Positions 17,608-26,176 of a stretch of DNA of 64,000 nucleotides are shown in pieces. The notes beneath the pieces are model-generated. The model saw only the letters and a list, made by a program, of their open reading frames with translations, made no database searches and had not been told where the DNA came from. The DNA is from Agrococcus sp. ARC_14 (GTDB taxonomy: Bacteria; Actinomycetota; Actinomycetes; Actinomycetales; Microbacteriaceae). The translations under genes were made by a program, and so were the position numbers. The stretch lies in NCBI RefSeq assembly GCF_022436485.1, contig NZ_JAKUDO010000001.1, positions 2,418,001-2,482,000 of the forward strand. The letters run 5' to 3'. Numbering within the stretch: the stretch's first letter is position 1; each line of letters begins with the position of its first letter.

Positions 17608-17904
17608 TCAGTTGTCCATGTGCGTTTCGTTCCTTCGGTCGGGGCTCGGGTCGAGCCCGTCCTGTGCCCACCGTGCGATGGGCGAGGTATCCACGTGCTG
17701 GCGCAGGGCCCGCGGGATCGCGCGCAACGCGCGTTCCGCGCACTGCTGCGTCGGATGCACCCACGCGCCCCTGCCTGGAAGTCGTCGATGCAGATCGACG
17801 ACCGCCTCGCCGCCCCGCGCAGCGATTCGCACAAGCAGTGCGGGTTCGGTGCGCGCGCGACAGCCAAGACACGTACGGATGTCGTCAAGTCTAGCGCACG
17901 ACAC
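17608..17904 (-). CDS. ylxR: YlxR family (DUF448) RNA-binding/regulatory protein
   Basis: The small YlxR fold is encoded between nusA and infB in many bacteria; members bind RNA or RNase P RNA or act as nucleoid-associated regulators. The signature RTCLGCRARTEP with its two Cys is followed by the PGRGAWVHP motif. The start is uncertain: the GTG at 17904 gives 98 residues but has no clear ribosome-binding site, while a TAGACT box (17888-17893) inside this N terminus would produce a leaderless mRNA beginning at an ATC codon (17880) directly before RTCLGC. No in-frame ATG is available. Confidence 0.82.
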   Translation of the reverse strand: MSCARLDDIRTCLGCRARTEPALLVRIAARGGEAVVDLHRRLPGRGAWVHPTQQCAERALRAIPRALRQHVDTSPIARWAQDGLDPSPDRRNETHMDN

Positions 17905-17926
17905 GCCCGGGCGGTGGAGCTCCAAA

Positions 17927-17986
17927 GCGGCGACCCTTTCGGGTCGACGCCGCGACCCCGGCCCCGACGCCCGTCTTGGGCGTCGG
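17927..17986. terminator. Two strong hairpins between nusA and ylxR
   Basis: Stem 1: GCGGCG-ACCC (17927-17936) pairs with GGGT and CGCCGC (17941-17953) with a 3-base bulge. Stem 2: a perfect 9-bp stem, 17964-17972 with 17978-17986, loop GTCTT. With the REP-like palindrome at 18006-18047 they fill the 155-base gap between nusA and ylxR and may attenuate transcription into ylxR-infB. Confidence 0.5.
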
Positions 17987-18005
17987 AACTGCAGAGCGGG
18001 ACCCG

Positions 18006-18047
18006 GGTCTCGAGACGCGTCGCCGCTGCCGGCGGCGTTCCTCGACC
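18006..18047. repeat. REP-like palindromic element, copy 2
   Basis: Begins GGTCTCGAGACGCG and ends CGTTCCTCGACC around a G/C-rich core. It matches copy 1 at 9031-9073 at both ends. It lies 12 bases downstream of the nusA stop. Confidence 0.65.
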
Positions 18048-18059
18048 GGCGAAGCGCGC

Positions 18060-19049
18060 TCAGTCCTCCATGACGGAGTCGGGCTGGATGTCGATCTTCG
18101 CCCCCGTCAGCTTCGCCGCCAGCCGGGCGTTCTGCCCCTCGCGGCCGATGGCGAGCGAGAGTTGGAAGTCGGGCACGAGCGCGCGCACGGCCTTGGTCTT
18201 CTCGTCGATCATGAACGCATCCGACACCCGTGCGGGGCTGAGCGCGCTCGCGACGAACGCGGGCAACTCTTCGGAGAAGTCGACGATGTCGACCTTCTCC
18301 TCGCCGAGCTCCGCCTGCACGGCACGCACGCGCGAGCCCATCTCGCCGATGCACGCGCCCTTGGCGTTGATGCCGGGCTGCGTGGCGCGCACCGCGATCT
18401 TCGAGCGGTGACCCGCCTCGCGGGCGATCGCCACGATCTCGACAGCGCCGGATGCGATCTCCGGCACCTCGAGGGCGAACAGCCTGCGCACGAGCGAGGG
18501 GTGCGTGCGGCTCACCGTGACCTGCGGGCCGCGCTGGCCGCGCTCCACCTTGGTGATGAAGACACGCATCCGCTTGCCGTGCTTGTACTCCTCGCCCGGC
18601 ACCTGCTCCTCGGGCGGCAGCAGCGCCTCCATGTCGTCGCCGAGCTTCACCTGCACCATGCGCGGGTTGGTGCCCTGCTGCACGACGCCGGCGATGATGT
18701 CGCCCTCGCGGTCCTTGTAGGCGCCCAGCACGGTCTCGTCGCTCTTGTCGCGCAGCGCCTGGAAGATGACCTGCTTCGCGGCGGAGGCGGCGACACGGCT
18801 GAAGTCGTCGGTCGTCGCGATCGACTCGCCGATGCGATTGCCGTCCTCGTCGAGCTCGGGCTCGTAGAGCGTGACCTCTCCGGTCCTGCGGTCGACCTCG
18901 ACGCGCGGCTGCGGGGCGTCAGCCTCTGCCTTCTCGCCGGAACGGATGTGCGCCTGCAGGATCGCCTGCTCGATGACGCGGATGAGGTCGTCCTGGGAGA
19001 TCTCCCGCTCGCGCTCGACGGTCTTCAGCACGCTCAGATCGATCTTCAC
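18060..19049 (-). CDS. nusA: Transcription termination/antitermination factor NusA
   Basis: NusA binds RNA polymerase and nascent RNA and controls pausing, termination and antitermination. The 329-residue protein has the N-terminal polymerase-binding domain (KIDLSVLKTVERE), an S1 domain (with VERGQRGPQVTVSRT) and two KH domains (ACIGEMGSRVRAV in the first). The E. coli C-terminal acidic repeats are missing, as usual in actinobacteria. The GTG at 19049 was chosen for the family N terminus and a GAGGAG ribosome-binding site 9 bases upstream. A TAGACT box lies 52 bases upstream. Confidence 0.94.
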   Translation of the reverse strand: MKIDLSVLKTVEREREISQDDLIRVIEQAILQAHIRSGEKAEADAPQPRVEVDRRTGEVTLYEPELDEDGNRIGESIATTDDFSRVAASAAKQVIFQALRDKSDETVLGAYKDREGDIIAGVVQQGTNPRMVQVKLGDDMEALLPPEEQVPGEEYKHGKRMRVFITKVERGQRGPQVTVSRTHPSLVRRLFALEVPEIASGAVEIVAIAREAGHRSKIAVRATQPGINAKGACIGEMGSRVRAVQAELGEEKVDIVDFSEELPAFVASALSPARVSDAFMIDEKTKAVRALVPDFQLSLAIGREGQNARLAAKLTGAKIDIQPDSVMED

Positions 19050-19101
19050 TTGTGGGCTCCTCTTATCCTGCGGTTCGTGCGGCAATGAATGCCGACCGGA
19101 C

Positions 19102-19107
19102 AGTCTA
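19102..19107 (-). promoter_or_regulatory. -10 box for nusA overlapping the proS stop codon
   Basis: TAGACT on the minus strand; its first three bases are the proS stop codon TAG. The leader to the nusA GTG would be about 45 bases. The -35 region (19125-19130) is poor. Confidence 0.45.
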
Positions 19108-20883
19108 CCGTCCCAGCGCAGCCTGGATGTCGGCGATCTCGACCTTCGAGCGCTCACCCGTCGCGCGGTCCCAGACCTCGACGGAGCCCTCGACGGCGTC
19201 GCGGCCGACGATCACGATCTGCGGCACGCCGATCAGCTCTGCATCGCCGAACTTCACGCCCGGCGAGACCTTGGGACGGTCGTCGAGGACCACCTCGAGG
19301 CCGCGCGCCTCCAGCTCGGCGACGACCGATTCCGCGATCGCGAAGATGGCCTCGTCGCGACCGGTGGCGACGACGTGCACGTCGAACGGTGCGACCTCGC
19401 GCGGCCACACGAGGCCCTTGTCGTCGTGCGCGATCTCGGCGATCGCCGCCAAGTTGCGCGTCACGCCGATGCCGTAGGAGCCCATCGTGACCGTGACGAG
19501 CTTGCCGTTCTCGTCCAGCACCTTCAGCCCCAGCGCCTCCGCGTACTTGCGGCCCAGCTGGAAGACGTGGCCGACCTCCATGCCGCGCTCGAGCGTCACG
19601 GGGCCAGACCCGTCTGGCGCGGGGTCACCGCTGCGCACATCGCCCGCCTCGACCCATCCGTCGCCGACGAAGTCGCGACCGGCGACCAGCCCGAAGACGT
19701 GCCTGCCGGGCTCGTTCGCGCCCGTGATCCAGCTCGTGCCGGTCACGACGCGCTTGTCGAGCAGGTAGCGGATGCCGGTGGCCGACTCCTCCCCGAGTAC
19801 GGGGCCGGATGCCGTCCACGGGCCGATGTAGCCCTTGACGAGGCCGGGGTTGGCCTTGAAGTCCTCCTCGTCGGCGGCCGTGGCCTGCGCGGGCTGGAAG
19901 GCGACCTCGACGCGCTTCTCGTCGACCTCACGGTCGCCGGGCAGACCGATGACGACCAGCTCGCGGCTGCCGTCGAGGTGCGTGAGGCGGAGCACGACGT
20001 TCTTGAGCGTGTCGGCCGCCGTCCACGCGCGGCCATCCTCACGGGGGAAGCGCGCGTTGGCGTCGGCCACGAGCGTCTCGATCGTGGGCGTGTCCGGGGT
20101 CTGCTGCACCGCCGCATCCGGCAGTGCCGCGATCTCCTGCCCGTCGATCGGCAGCGGCTCGGGCGCGACCGTCTCGAACGCCTCGACGTTGGCCGCATAG
20201 CCCCCCGCGGAGCGCACGATGGTGTCTTCGCCGACCGGCGTCGGGTGCATGAACTCCTCCGACTTCGAGCCACCCATGGCACCCGCGTCGGCCGCGACGA
20301 TGACGTACTCGAGGCCGAGGCGGGCGAAGATGCGCTCGTAGGCGTCGCGCTGGCGCTGGTAGGAGGCCGCGAGGCCGGCATCGGTGGCGTCGAAGGAGTA
20401 GGCGTCCTTCATCGTGAACTCGCGGGCGCGCAACAGGCCGGCGCGAGGGCGGGCCTCGTCGCGGTACTTGTCCTGGATCTGATAGATCGTCAGCGGCAGC
20501 GACTTGTAGCTCGAGACGAGATCCTGCACGAGCAGCGTGAAGACCTCCTCGTGGGTGGGCGCGAGCAGGTGGTCGGCACCCTTGCGGTCCTGCAGGCGGA
20601 AGATCCCATCGCCGTACTCCGTCCAGCGGCCGCTGCGCTCGTAGGGCTCGCGGGGCAGCAGCCCGGGGAAGAGCACCTCCTGGGCGCCGGCCGCCTCCAT
20701 CTCCTCGCGGACGATGCGCTCGATGTTGCGACGCACACGCAGGCCGAGCGGCAGCCACGAGTAGAGGCCGGCGCCGGCGCGGCGGATGTAGCCGGCGCGC
20801 AGCAGCAGGCGGTGGCTCGCGACCTCGGCCTCGGCCGGGTCCTCGCGGAGCGTGGTGAAGAAGAGCTGGGAGAGGCGGATCAC
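19105..20883 (-). CDS. proS: Prolyl-tRNA synthetase (bacterial type)
   Basis: ProS charges tRNA-Pro. The 592-residue class IIa enzyme shows motif 2 ([21 protein letters not shown]), a middle YbaK-like editing insertion (about residues 225-400) that removes mischarged Ala, motif 3 (GSYGIGVTR) and a C-terminal anticodon-binding domain. The start is the GTG at 20883, giving [16 protein letters not shown], the family N terminus. A TAGACT box ends 7 bases upstream, predicting a leaderless mRNA. Its stop supplies part of the nusA promoter. Confidence 0.94.
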   Translation of the reverse strand: MIRLSQLFFTTLREDPAEAEVASHRLLLRAGYIRRAGAGLYSWLPLGLRVRRNIERIVREEMEAAGAQEVLFPGLLPREPYERSGRWTEYGDGIFRLQDRKGADHLLAPTHEEVFTLLVQDLVSSYKSLPLTIYQIQDKYRDEARPRAGLLRAREFTMKDAYSFDATDAGLAASYQRQRDAYERIFARLGLEYVIVAADAGAMGGSKSEEFMHPTPVGEDTIVRSAGGYAANVEAFETVAPEPLPIDGQEIAALPDAAVQQTPDTPTIETLVADANARFPREDGRAWTAADTLKNVVLRLTHLDGSRELVVIGLPGDREVDEKRVEVAFQPAQATAADEEDFKANPGLVKGYIGPWTASGPVLGEESATGIRYLLDKRVVTGTSWITGANEPGRHVFGLVAGRDFVGDGWVEAGDVRSGDPAPDGSGPVTLERGMEVGHVFQLGRKYAEALGLKVLDENGKLVTVTMGSYGIGVTRNLAAIAEIAHDDKGLVWPREVAPFDVHVVATGRDEAIFAIAESVVAELEARGLEVVLDDRPKVSPGVKFGDAELIGVPQIVIVGRDAVEGSVEVWDRATGERSKVEIADIQAALGR

Positions 20884-20890
20884 CCTTGCG

Positions 20891-20896
20891 AGTCTA
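20891..20896 (-). promoter_or_regulatory. -10 box for leaderless proS mRNA
   Basis: TAGACT with 7 bases to the GTG at 20883. Directly upstream is TAGACC, whose TAG (20900-20902) is the stop of the preceding gene. Confidence 0.55.
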
Positions 20897-20899
20897 GGT

Positions 20900-21673
20900 C
20901 TACCAGGGCTGGTCGACGCTCGGGCCTCCCCCGCCGCCCTGCTCGCCCTCGTCGTACTGATCCTGCTGCTGCTGCTGCTCCTGCGCTTCCTGGTTCTGAT
21001 CCTCGAGCTGCTCCTGCGGGGTCTGCTCGCCGTCGCCCTCGCCCTCGCCGTCCTCGCCGGACTCGCCCTCACCCTCGCCCTCGCCGGACTCCTCCTCGAT
21101 CTTCTCCTCGATGCGCGGCACAGCGGCCTCGTACTGCGCCGCCGTGTCGGCCTCGCCCGGGCGGGGCTCGTCGAAGCAGCCCTCCGGCTGCGCCTCGATG
21201 AGCGCGAGGGCCTCGGTGTAGAAGGCGTTGGCGCCCTGCGTGTTCTCCGCCTCGCGCTCGACGTCGCCCTGCTTCTCGATCGCCGTCACCAAGGAGGCGA
21301 CGATCACGCAGTGCTCGTGCATCTCGATGGCCGTCTCTGGCTCGCCGTGGAGCTCGAGCGCCTCCTCGAGCTTCGCCCTGCCCTCCTCGAGCGTGCCGGC
21401 CATCGTGAGGTTGACGCCGAGCGCGAAGGGCGCCTTCCAGGTCTCGACCCAGTTCCAGGTCTCGAGACCGCGTGCGGCGTCGGCGCCCTGCGCGTAGGCG
21501 CGCGACTCGAAGCGGTCGGTCGCCGTCTGCGAGAGCACGTTGATGCTGATGAGCTTGCCGCCCAGGACCAGCGCGGCGATCGCCACGGGGATGAGCCCGA
21601 GCATCAGCCACCAGCGCAGGGTGCGGCGCTGGTCGTCGGTGAGCACGCGGCGACGCAGACCCAGGCCCTTCAT
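20900..21673 (-). CDS. Membrane-anchored TPR-like protein of the Bat cluster
   Basis: 257 residues: a basic cytoplasmic start, one membrane helix (about residues 22-45), a helical TPR-like region (about 60-175), and a long disordered tail that is acidic ([19 protein letters not shown]), then Gln-rich, then Gly-rich. It is the last gene after two VWA proteins. TPR proteins (BatC/BatE) occupy this position in Bacteroides-type aerotolerance operons, so a scaffold role for the VWA proteins is plausible but inferred. Its start overlaps the upstream VWA gene by four bases (ATGA). Confidence 0.7.
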   Translation of the reverse strand: MKGLGLRRRVLTDDQRRTLRWWLMLGLIPVAIAALVLGGKLISINVLSQTATDRFESRAYAQGADAARGLETWNWVETWKAPFALGVNLTMAGTLEEGRAKLEEALELHGEPETAIEMHEHCVIVASLVTAIEKQGDVEREAENTQGANAFYTEALALIEAQPEGCFDEPRPGEADTAAQYEAAVPRIEEKIEEESGEGEGEGESGEDGEGEGDGEQTPQEQLEDQNQEAQEQQQQQDQYDEGEQGGGGGPSVDQPW

Positions 21674-22662
21674 CGGCCGGCCTCCTTCGGCAGGATGCCG
21701 CGCGTCGTGCGGAGCGAGCGGGCGAGGCTGAAGCCCTCAGCAGCGAGCAGCAGCGCGATCGGGATGCCCAGGATCCAGGCGACCTCGAGGCGCGCCTCCT
21801 CGGTCTGGTTCAGATCGGCCTCGCCGTCGAGCGCGGCCATCGGGCCCAGCGCATCCTCGATCGGCAGTCCTGGCGCACGGTGCAGGTAGGTGATGCCGAG
21901 CTGGTCGGCGACCCCGCGCAGCCTGCCCTCGTCGATGCGGCTGATCGCATCGCCACCGGCCGGATCCTGCAGGTACTGCTCCTGCTCCGCAGGGTCGAAG
22001 CTCGAGATGCGCATGCGGCCGCCCTGCTCGGTGCCGTACCCGAGCACGAGGCCGCGATCGACGTGGCCGGCGACGTCGCTGAACGACTGCGGCTCGTCCT
22101 CAGCGGTGTGCTCGCCGTCGCCCAGGTAGAAGACGATCGCCGGCGAGCTCGGGTCCTCGGCCTCGCTGCGCTCGAGCTCCGTCAGCAGCAGGTCGTGCGC
22201 GATCGAGATGGAGGTGCCGCGGGATTGCTGGGCGATCTCTGGCTTGAGCGCGCGCACCATCTCGATCACGGCGGAGCCGTCGTCGGTGAGGGGAACGCGC
22301 AGGCTCGCCTGCGAGTCGAAGGAGATGACCGAGATGTCGGCGCCGGCGAACGAGCGGGCGATCTCGACGATGTCGTCCTGCATGCCGGTGAGCCGCGGAT
22401 CGGTGCCCCAGTCCTCGGCGGCGACGGACTGCGAGGTGTCGACCATGACGAACACGCGGGCCTGGATCGACGCCGTCGGCACCTCGCCGCCCGGCAGGGC
22501 TGGCCGGAACGCCATGGCGACCGCCAGCAGCACGAGCAGCGAGCGACGGATCCAGGCGAGCCTGCGACCGCGGGCGGTCACGAGCTGCCAGACGCACAGG
22601 CCGAGCGCGAGCACGCCGACGACGATCACGACGATCGGGAGGGTGGGGTGGAAGCTCAGCAT
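21670..22662 (-). CDS. VWA-domain membrane protein (BatB-like)
   Basis: 330 residues. An N-terminal membrane segment pair precedes a von Willebrand factor A domain (about residues 70-260) with an intact MIDAS metal site, VMVDTSQS (DxSxS), plus RGTSIS and YLGDGEHT; a C-terminal membrane helix follows. The VWA domain faces outward and probably binds protein partners. It overlaps the preceding VWA gene by one base (TGATG). The MoxR - DUF58 - VWA - VWA arrangement is the established signature of Bat/MoxR chaperone systems. Confidence 0.85.
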   Translation of the reverse strand: MLSFHPTLPIVVIVVGVLALGLCVWQLVTARGRRLAWIRRSLLVLLAVAMAFRPALPGGEVPTASIQARVFVMVDTSQSVAAEDWGTDPRLTGMQDDIVEIARSFAGADISVISFDSQASLRVPLTDDGSAVIEMVRALKPEIAQQSRGTSISIAHDLLLTELERSEAEDPSSPAIVFYLGDGEHTAEDEPQSFSDVAGHVDRGLVLGYGTEQGGRMRISSFDPAEQEQYLQDPAGGDAISRIDEGRLRGVADQLGITYLHRAPGLPIEDALGPMAALDGEADLNQTEEARLEVAWILGIPIALLLAAEGFSLARSLRTTRGILPKEAGR

Positions 22663-23651
22663 CAGAGGCGCACCCTCCAGGCGACCGCGCACATCGCGGC
22701 GACGATCACGAGCACGACCAGGGGCAGGGCTCCCGGCCTGTCGACCACTTGGATCTGCGGCGGCGTCTCGATGTAACCGGCCTCGATGGCGTTGACGCGG
22801 TCGACGATCTGCGGCACCGTCTGCGCGAAGTCGAGCGCGAAGTAGGCGCCGCCGCTGCCCTCGGCCGTCTCGCGCAGCTCCTGCGATGCCATGTCGCCGC
22901 CCCAGTCGAAGGGGTTGATGGCGTAGACGCGCACCTCGTGGTCGACGGCGAGCTGCCCCGCCTGCGGGAGCGTGAAGATCTGCTGGCCGTTCACGACGTT
23001 GTCGGTGGCGAGGATGATCGAGCGCGGTCGCTCGCTTGCCTCCAGGTCGGCGAAGTCGAGCACGCACGAGGCGAGGCCGTCGCCGACGAGCGAGGCGCCC
23101 AGGCCGTTCGCGGTGCCCGCGAGGTAGTTGAACTGCTCGTCGGGCCCGAGCGTGCCGTTGAGCGCCCGCTCGTAGCGGCCGAGCTGGTCGGCGATGTAGT
23201 CGTAGTCGCTCGTGAGCGGGAACGACATGACGCTGGAGGCGTCGAAGATGCGCATGCCGATGCGCTCACCGTCGAGCTCTGCGGCGATCTGCTGGTAGAC
23301 CCCGAGGATCTCGGCATCGACGTCGACCATCGAGCCCGACACATCCAGGCACAGCACGATGTCGCGCTTGTAGTCGTCCTCCTGATTGGCATGGATGCCG
23401 GAGGGCCTGGCCGCGACGGTGCCCGCGACCCCGGCGCCGGCGATCGCCAGCAGCAGCGCACCGGCGATCCACAGCCGATAGCGCAGCAGCGCGCTGCGGA
23501 AGGCCGCAAGGCCCGTCATGCGGTCGACGTGAGCGACCGGCAGCCCGCGATCGCGCTTGCGCCGCGCCAGCAGCAGGCCGAGCGCCGCGAGCACGATCGC
23601 GACGATCACCAGCGCGCCGAGCGCCCAGGGCCACAGGAGCATCACATCCAC
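22662..23651 (-). CDS. VWA-domain membrane protein (BatA-like)
   Basis: 329 residues with two N-terminal membrane helices (about 6-28 and 58-82), a VWA domain with MIDAS motif LCLDVSGSMVD, and a C-terminal membrane helix. In the family such proteins are inserted in the cytoplasmic membrane and work with MoxR ATPases. It follows the small DUF58-cluster membrane protein with a 10-base overlap. An internal Met four codons in could be the true start. Confidence 0.85.
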   Translation of the reverse strand: MDVMLLWPWALGALVIVAIVLAALGLLLARRKRDRGLPVAHVDRMTGLAAFRSALLRYRLWIAGALLLAIAGAGVAGTVAARPSGIHANQEDDYKRDIVLCLDVSGSMVDVDAEILGVYQQIAAELDGERIGMRIFDASSVMSFPLTSDYDYIADQLGRYERALNGTLGPDEQFNYLAGTANGLGASLVGDGLASCVLDFADLEASERPRSIILATDNVVNGQQIFTLPQAGQLAVDHEVRVYAINPFDWGGDMASQELRETAEGSGGAYFALDFAQTVPQIVDRVNAIEAGYIETPPQIQVVDRPGALPLVVLVIVAAMCAVAWRVRL

Positions 23652-24142
23652 GTCGCCACCACCTGCCTGGCGGCCGCGATCGCCGCATCAGGATCGTGCT
23701 TGGCTGCACGGCGGAACGACGAGGGGTAGTACTGCGAGACGGCGCCCTCGACCGACGGCAGGTCGGCGTCTCCCAGGTCGCGCAGCGTCATGACCTCCGC
23801 CATGACGCCGGTCGACTCGTGGGCGAAGAAGCGCAGCACGAGGCTCAGCCGCTGCGAGAGCTGGCGCGGATCGAGCTCGCCCGCCGCGTGCTCGACGGCG
23901 ACCTCCTCGATCATGCCGAGGTACTTCTCCTTGACGCTGCGCACGTCGATCGGCACGGGCGGCGGGGGCGGCGGCGTGAGGATGCCGCGCGGCCGGGTCC
24001 ACAGCCAGGCGAAGGCGTACGCCGCGAGCACGAGCAGGATCGCGCTCGCACCCAGCACCCACCACGGTCCGTAGCCGAAGGGGCCGTAGGTGTCCGGTGC
24101 GGGCAGCTGCGCCAGGCCGCCGAGGCGGTCAGCGGCGCGCAC
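23642..24142 (-). CDS. Small membrane protein of the MoxR-VWA cluster (BatC/DUF4381 position)
   Basis: 166 residues. One membrane helix (about 28-50) is followed by a proline run (TPPPPPPVP) and a helical cytoplasmic domain that ends near the C terminus. No ATG begins this frame near the front; the GTG at 24142 has a GAGAGG ribosome-binding site 8 bases upstream and overlaps the DUF58 gene end by 14 bases. Position and layout resemble the DUF4381 proteins found between DUF58 and VWA genes, but the sequence match is only suggestive. Confidence 0.65.
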   Translation of the reverse strand: MRAADRLGGLAQLPAPDTYGPFGYGPWWVLGASAILLVLAAYAFAWLWTRPRGILTPPPPPPVPIDVRSVKEKYLGMIEEVAVEHAAGELDPRQLSQRLSLVLRFFAHESTGVMAEVMTLRDLGDADLPSVEGAVSQYYPSSFRRAAKHDPDAAIAAARQVVATWM

Positions 24143-25016
24143 GGCGATGCCTCTCGAGCAGCGTGAAGAGCGCCCCGATCGCCGTCCGAGTCGAGCCGAT
24201 GCGCACGGATGCGATGCCGAGGGAGCGCAGACCGGTCTCGAGCCGCTCGCGGCGCTCGGCGCTCGCGCCGTCGAACGCCCGGCGGAGGCCCCGGTCACGG
24301 CGCAGGAATGCGGGCAGGCCGACGCCGGTGTCGACGCCGACGAGCTCGCGATGGTCGCCGCGGCGCGACATGAGGTCGGCGTCGCCGATCGACACCCAGA
24401 GCACCTCGTGGCGGGTGTGGAGCCTGCCGAGGTGCACGTCGAGGTCATGCGTGTAGGCGAGGTCGTCGGCGATCACGATGATGAGCGAGCGCCGCCGCAT
24501 CCGCCGCACCGCGTGCTCGAGCACCGACTCGAGGTTCGATCGTGGGCCGTCGACGGCGATCGCCTCGTCGATGCGCCGCAGCATGCGCTCGAGGTGCGAC
24601 TCCGAGCCGCCCTCCGGCATGTCCTGCCGCCGCTCATCATCGCCCATCAGCAGCGCGACCCGGTCACCGTGCCTGGTCGCGAGGTAGCCGAGCACGCCGC
24701 CGACGAGGATCGCGAGCTCGCGCTTCGACTCCCCCGACTCGGCCGTCGCCGCCATGTTGCGGCCCGAGTCCACGACGAGCAGCACGTTGTGCTGCCGGGA
24801 GGCGATGTAGCGCTTGATGAGCGGCACGTGGCTGCGCGCCGTGGCCTTCCAGTCGATGTCCTTGACGTCATCCCCAGGCTGGTATTCGCGCAGGTCGTCG
24901 AAGTCGTGGCTGCGGCCGTGGTGGATCGAGGCGTACTCGCCGTCGAGCAGCTCGAGGGTGCGACGATGCGCGTGAATCGACATGGTCGTCTTCACCTTGC
25001 GCAGCCGTCGCTCCAT
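24129..25016 (-). CDS. DUF58 domain protein
   Basis: 295 residues. The DUF58 core (YQPGDDVKDIDWKATARS, about residues 46-63) leads into a VWA-like fold with VVDSGRNM in place of a full MIDAS motif. Unlike many relatives it has no membrane helices at the N terminus, so it is probably cytoplasmic or peripheral. DUF58 proteins are almost always next to MoxR ATPases and are thought to be their clients or adaptors. It starts 9 bases after the MoxR gene stop. Confidence 0.87.
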   Translation of the reverse strand: MERRLRKVKTTMSIHAHRRTLELLDGEYASIHHGRSHDFDDLREYQPGDDVKDIDWKATARSHVPLIKRYIASRQHNVLLVVDSGRNMAATAESGESKRELAILVGGVLGYLATRHGDRVALLMGDDERRQDMPEGGSESHLERMLRRIDEAIAVDGPRSNLESVLEHAVRRMRRRSLIIVIADDLAYTHDLDVHLGRLHTRHEVLWVSIGDADLMSRRGDHRELVGVDTGVGLPAFLRRDRGLRRAFDGASAERRERLETGLRSLGIASVRIGSTRTAIGALFTLLERHRRARR

Positions 25017-25025
25017 CGTCAGGTC

Positions 25026-26033
25026 CTACGGGGTCCGAACGGCGCCGAAGATGGCGTCGACGATCTGCTCGCTCGTGACGCCGTCGGCCTCTGCCTCGTA
25101 GCCGAGGATGATGCGGTGGCGCAGCACGGCGTGCCGGAGATCCTTGACATCCTCCGGGATCACCCAGTCGCGGCCCTGCACGAGCGCGAGCGCACGCGAG
25201 GCCTGCGAGAACGAGAGCGAGCCGCGAGGGCTCGCGCCGTACTCGATGTAGCCGGCGAGCTGGGCGCCGATGTACTCCTCGGCGTGCCGCGTCACATACA
25301 TGAGCTGCACCACGTAGTTGGTGATCGCCTGGTCGACGTAGACGCGCTTCACGAGCTGCTGCAGGAAGCGCACATCGTCGAGCGTGGCGACCGGCTGATC
25401 GTGGCCGTCGTCGAAGACGCCCGCCTCGGCGCGACGCACGATCTCGGCCTCCTCCGTCGGCGACGGGTAGCTCAGGATCTCTTTCAGCAGGAAGCGGTCG
25501 AGCTGCGCCTCCGGCAGCGTGTACGTGCCCTCCTGCTCGATGGGGTTCTGCGTCGCGAGCACGATGAACGGCGACGGCAGCGCGTGCGTCTCGCCGCCGA
25601 TCGAGGTCTGGCGCTCCTGCATCGCCTCGAGCATGGCCGACTGCGTCTTGGCGCTCGAGCGGTTGATCTCGTCGAGCAGCACGAAGTTGGCGTGCACGGG
25701 GCCCAGCTGGGTGCGGAACTCGGCCGTGTGCTGGTCGTAGATCTGCGTGCCGACGATGTCGCTCGGCAGCAGGTCGGGCGTGCATTGGATGCGGTGGAAC
25801 GAGGCAGCGACGGAGCGCGCGAGCGTCGCGGCCGCCGTCGTCTTCGCCAGGCCGGGCACCGACTCCATGAGCACGTGCCCGCCGGTCATCAGCGCGACCA
25901 GCAGCGAGCGCAGCAGCTGGTGCTGACCGACCACCGTCGACTGGAACGACTGCTCGATGGCGCGGATGATGCGCTTGGCACGCTCCAGCTCCTCAGGCGT
26001 GATGGGGTCCCTACCGGGGACTGCAGTGGTCAC
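25026..26033 (-). CDS. MoxR-type AAA+ ATPase (copy 1)
   Basis: 335 residues. Walker A-like MESVPGLAKTT (about residues 57-67), Walker B VLLDEINR, sensor 1 ATQNPIEQEGTY and the C-terminal lid identify the MoxR subfamily, a chaperone ATPase that remodels VWA/DUF58 proteins. The GTG at 26033 is supported by a perfect AAGGAG 6 bases upstream. First gene of the MoxR - DUF58 - membrane protein - VWA - VWA - TPR-like run. A second MoxR gene lies at 42043-43014. Confidence 0.92.
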   Translation of the reverse strand: MTTAVPGRDPITPEELERAKRIIRAIEQSFQSTVVGQHQLLRSLLVALMTGGHVLMESVPGLAKTTAAATLARSVAASFHRIQCTPDLLPSDIVGTQIYDQHTAEFRTQLGPVHANFVLLDEINRSSAKTQSAMLEAMQERQTSIGGETHALPSPFIVLATQNPIEQEGTYTLPEAQLDRFLLKEILSYPSPTEEAEIVRRAEAGVFDDGHDQPVATLDDVRFLQQLVKRVYVDQAITNYVVQLMYVTRHAEEYIGAQLAGYIEYGASPRGSLSFSQASRALALVQGRDWVIPEDVKDLRHAVLRHRIILGYEAEADGVTSEQIVDAIFGAVRTP

Positions 26034-26176
26034 GCGTCGCTCCTTGCGCTCGGTCGCTGCGGCACGCGCCGCAACGGGTCTGACTGGCTCTCGCCTCGGT
26101 CACGGTATCTGCTCGCCGGATGCGCTCGCTGGGGGGTGCCTGAGCGTGAGGCCTGCAGGCGGATGCGTCGCGTCGC

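Noticed and set aside
26058..26073. Six-bp hairpin (TGCGGC-ACGC-GCCGCA) in the leader of the MoxR gene
   Set aside because: Short G/C palindromes like this are common by chance at this base composition and no other sign of regulation is seen.
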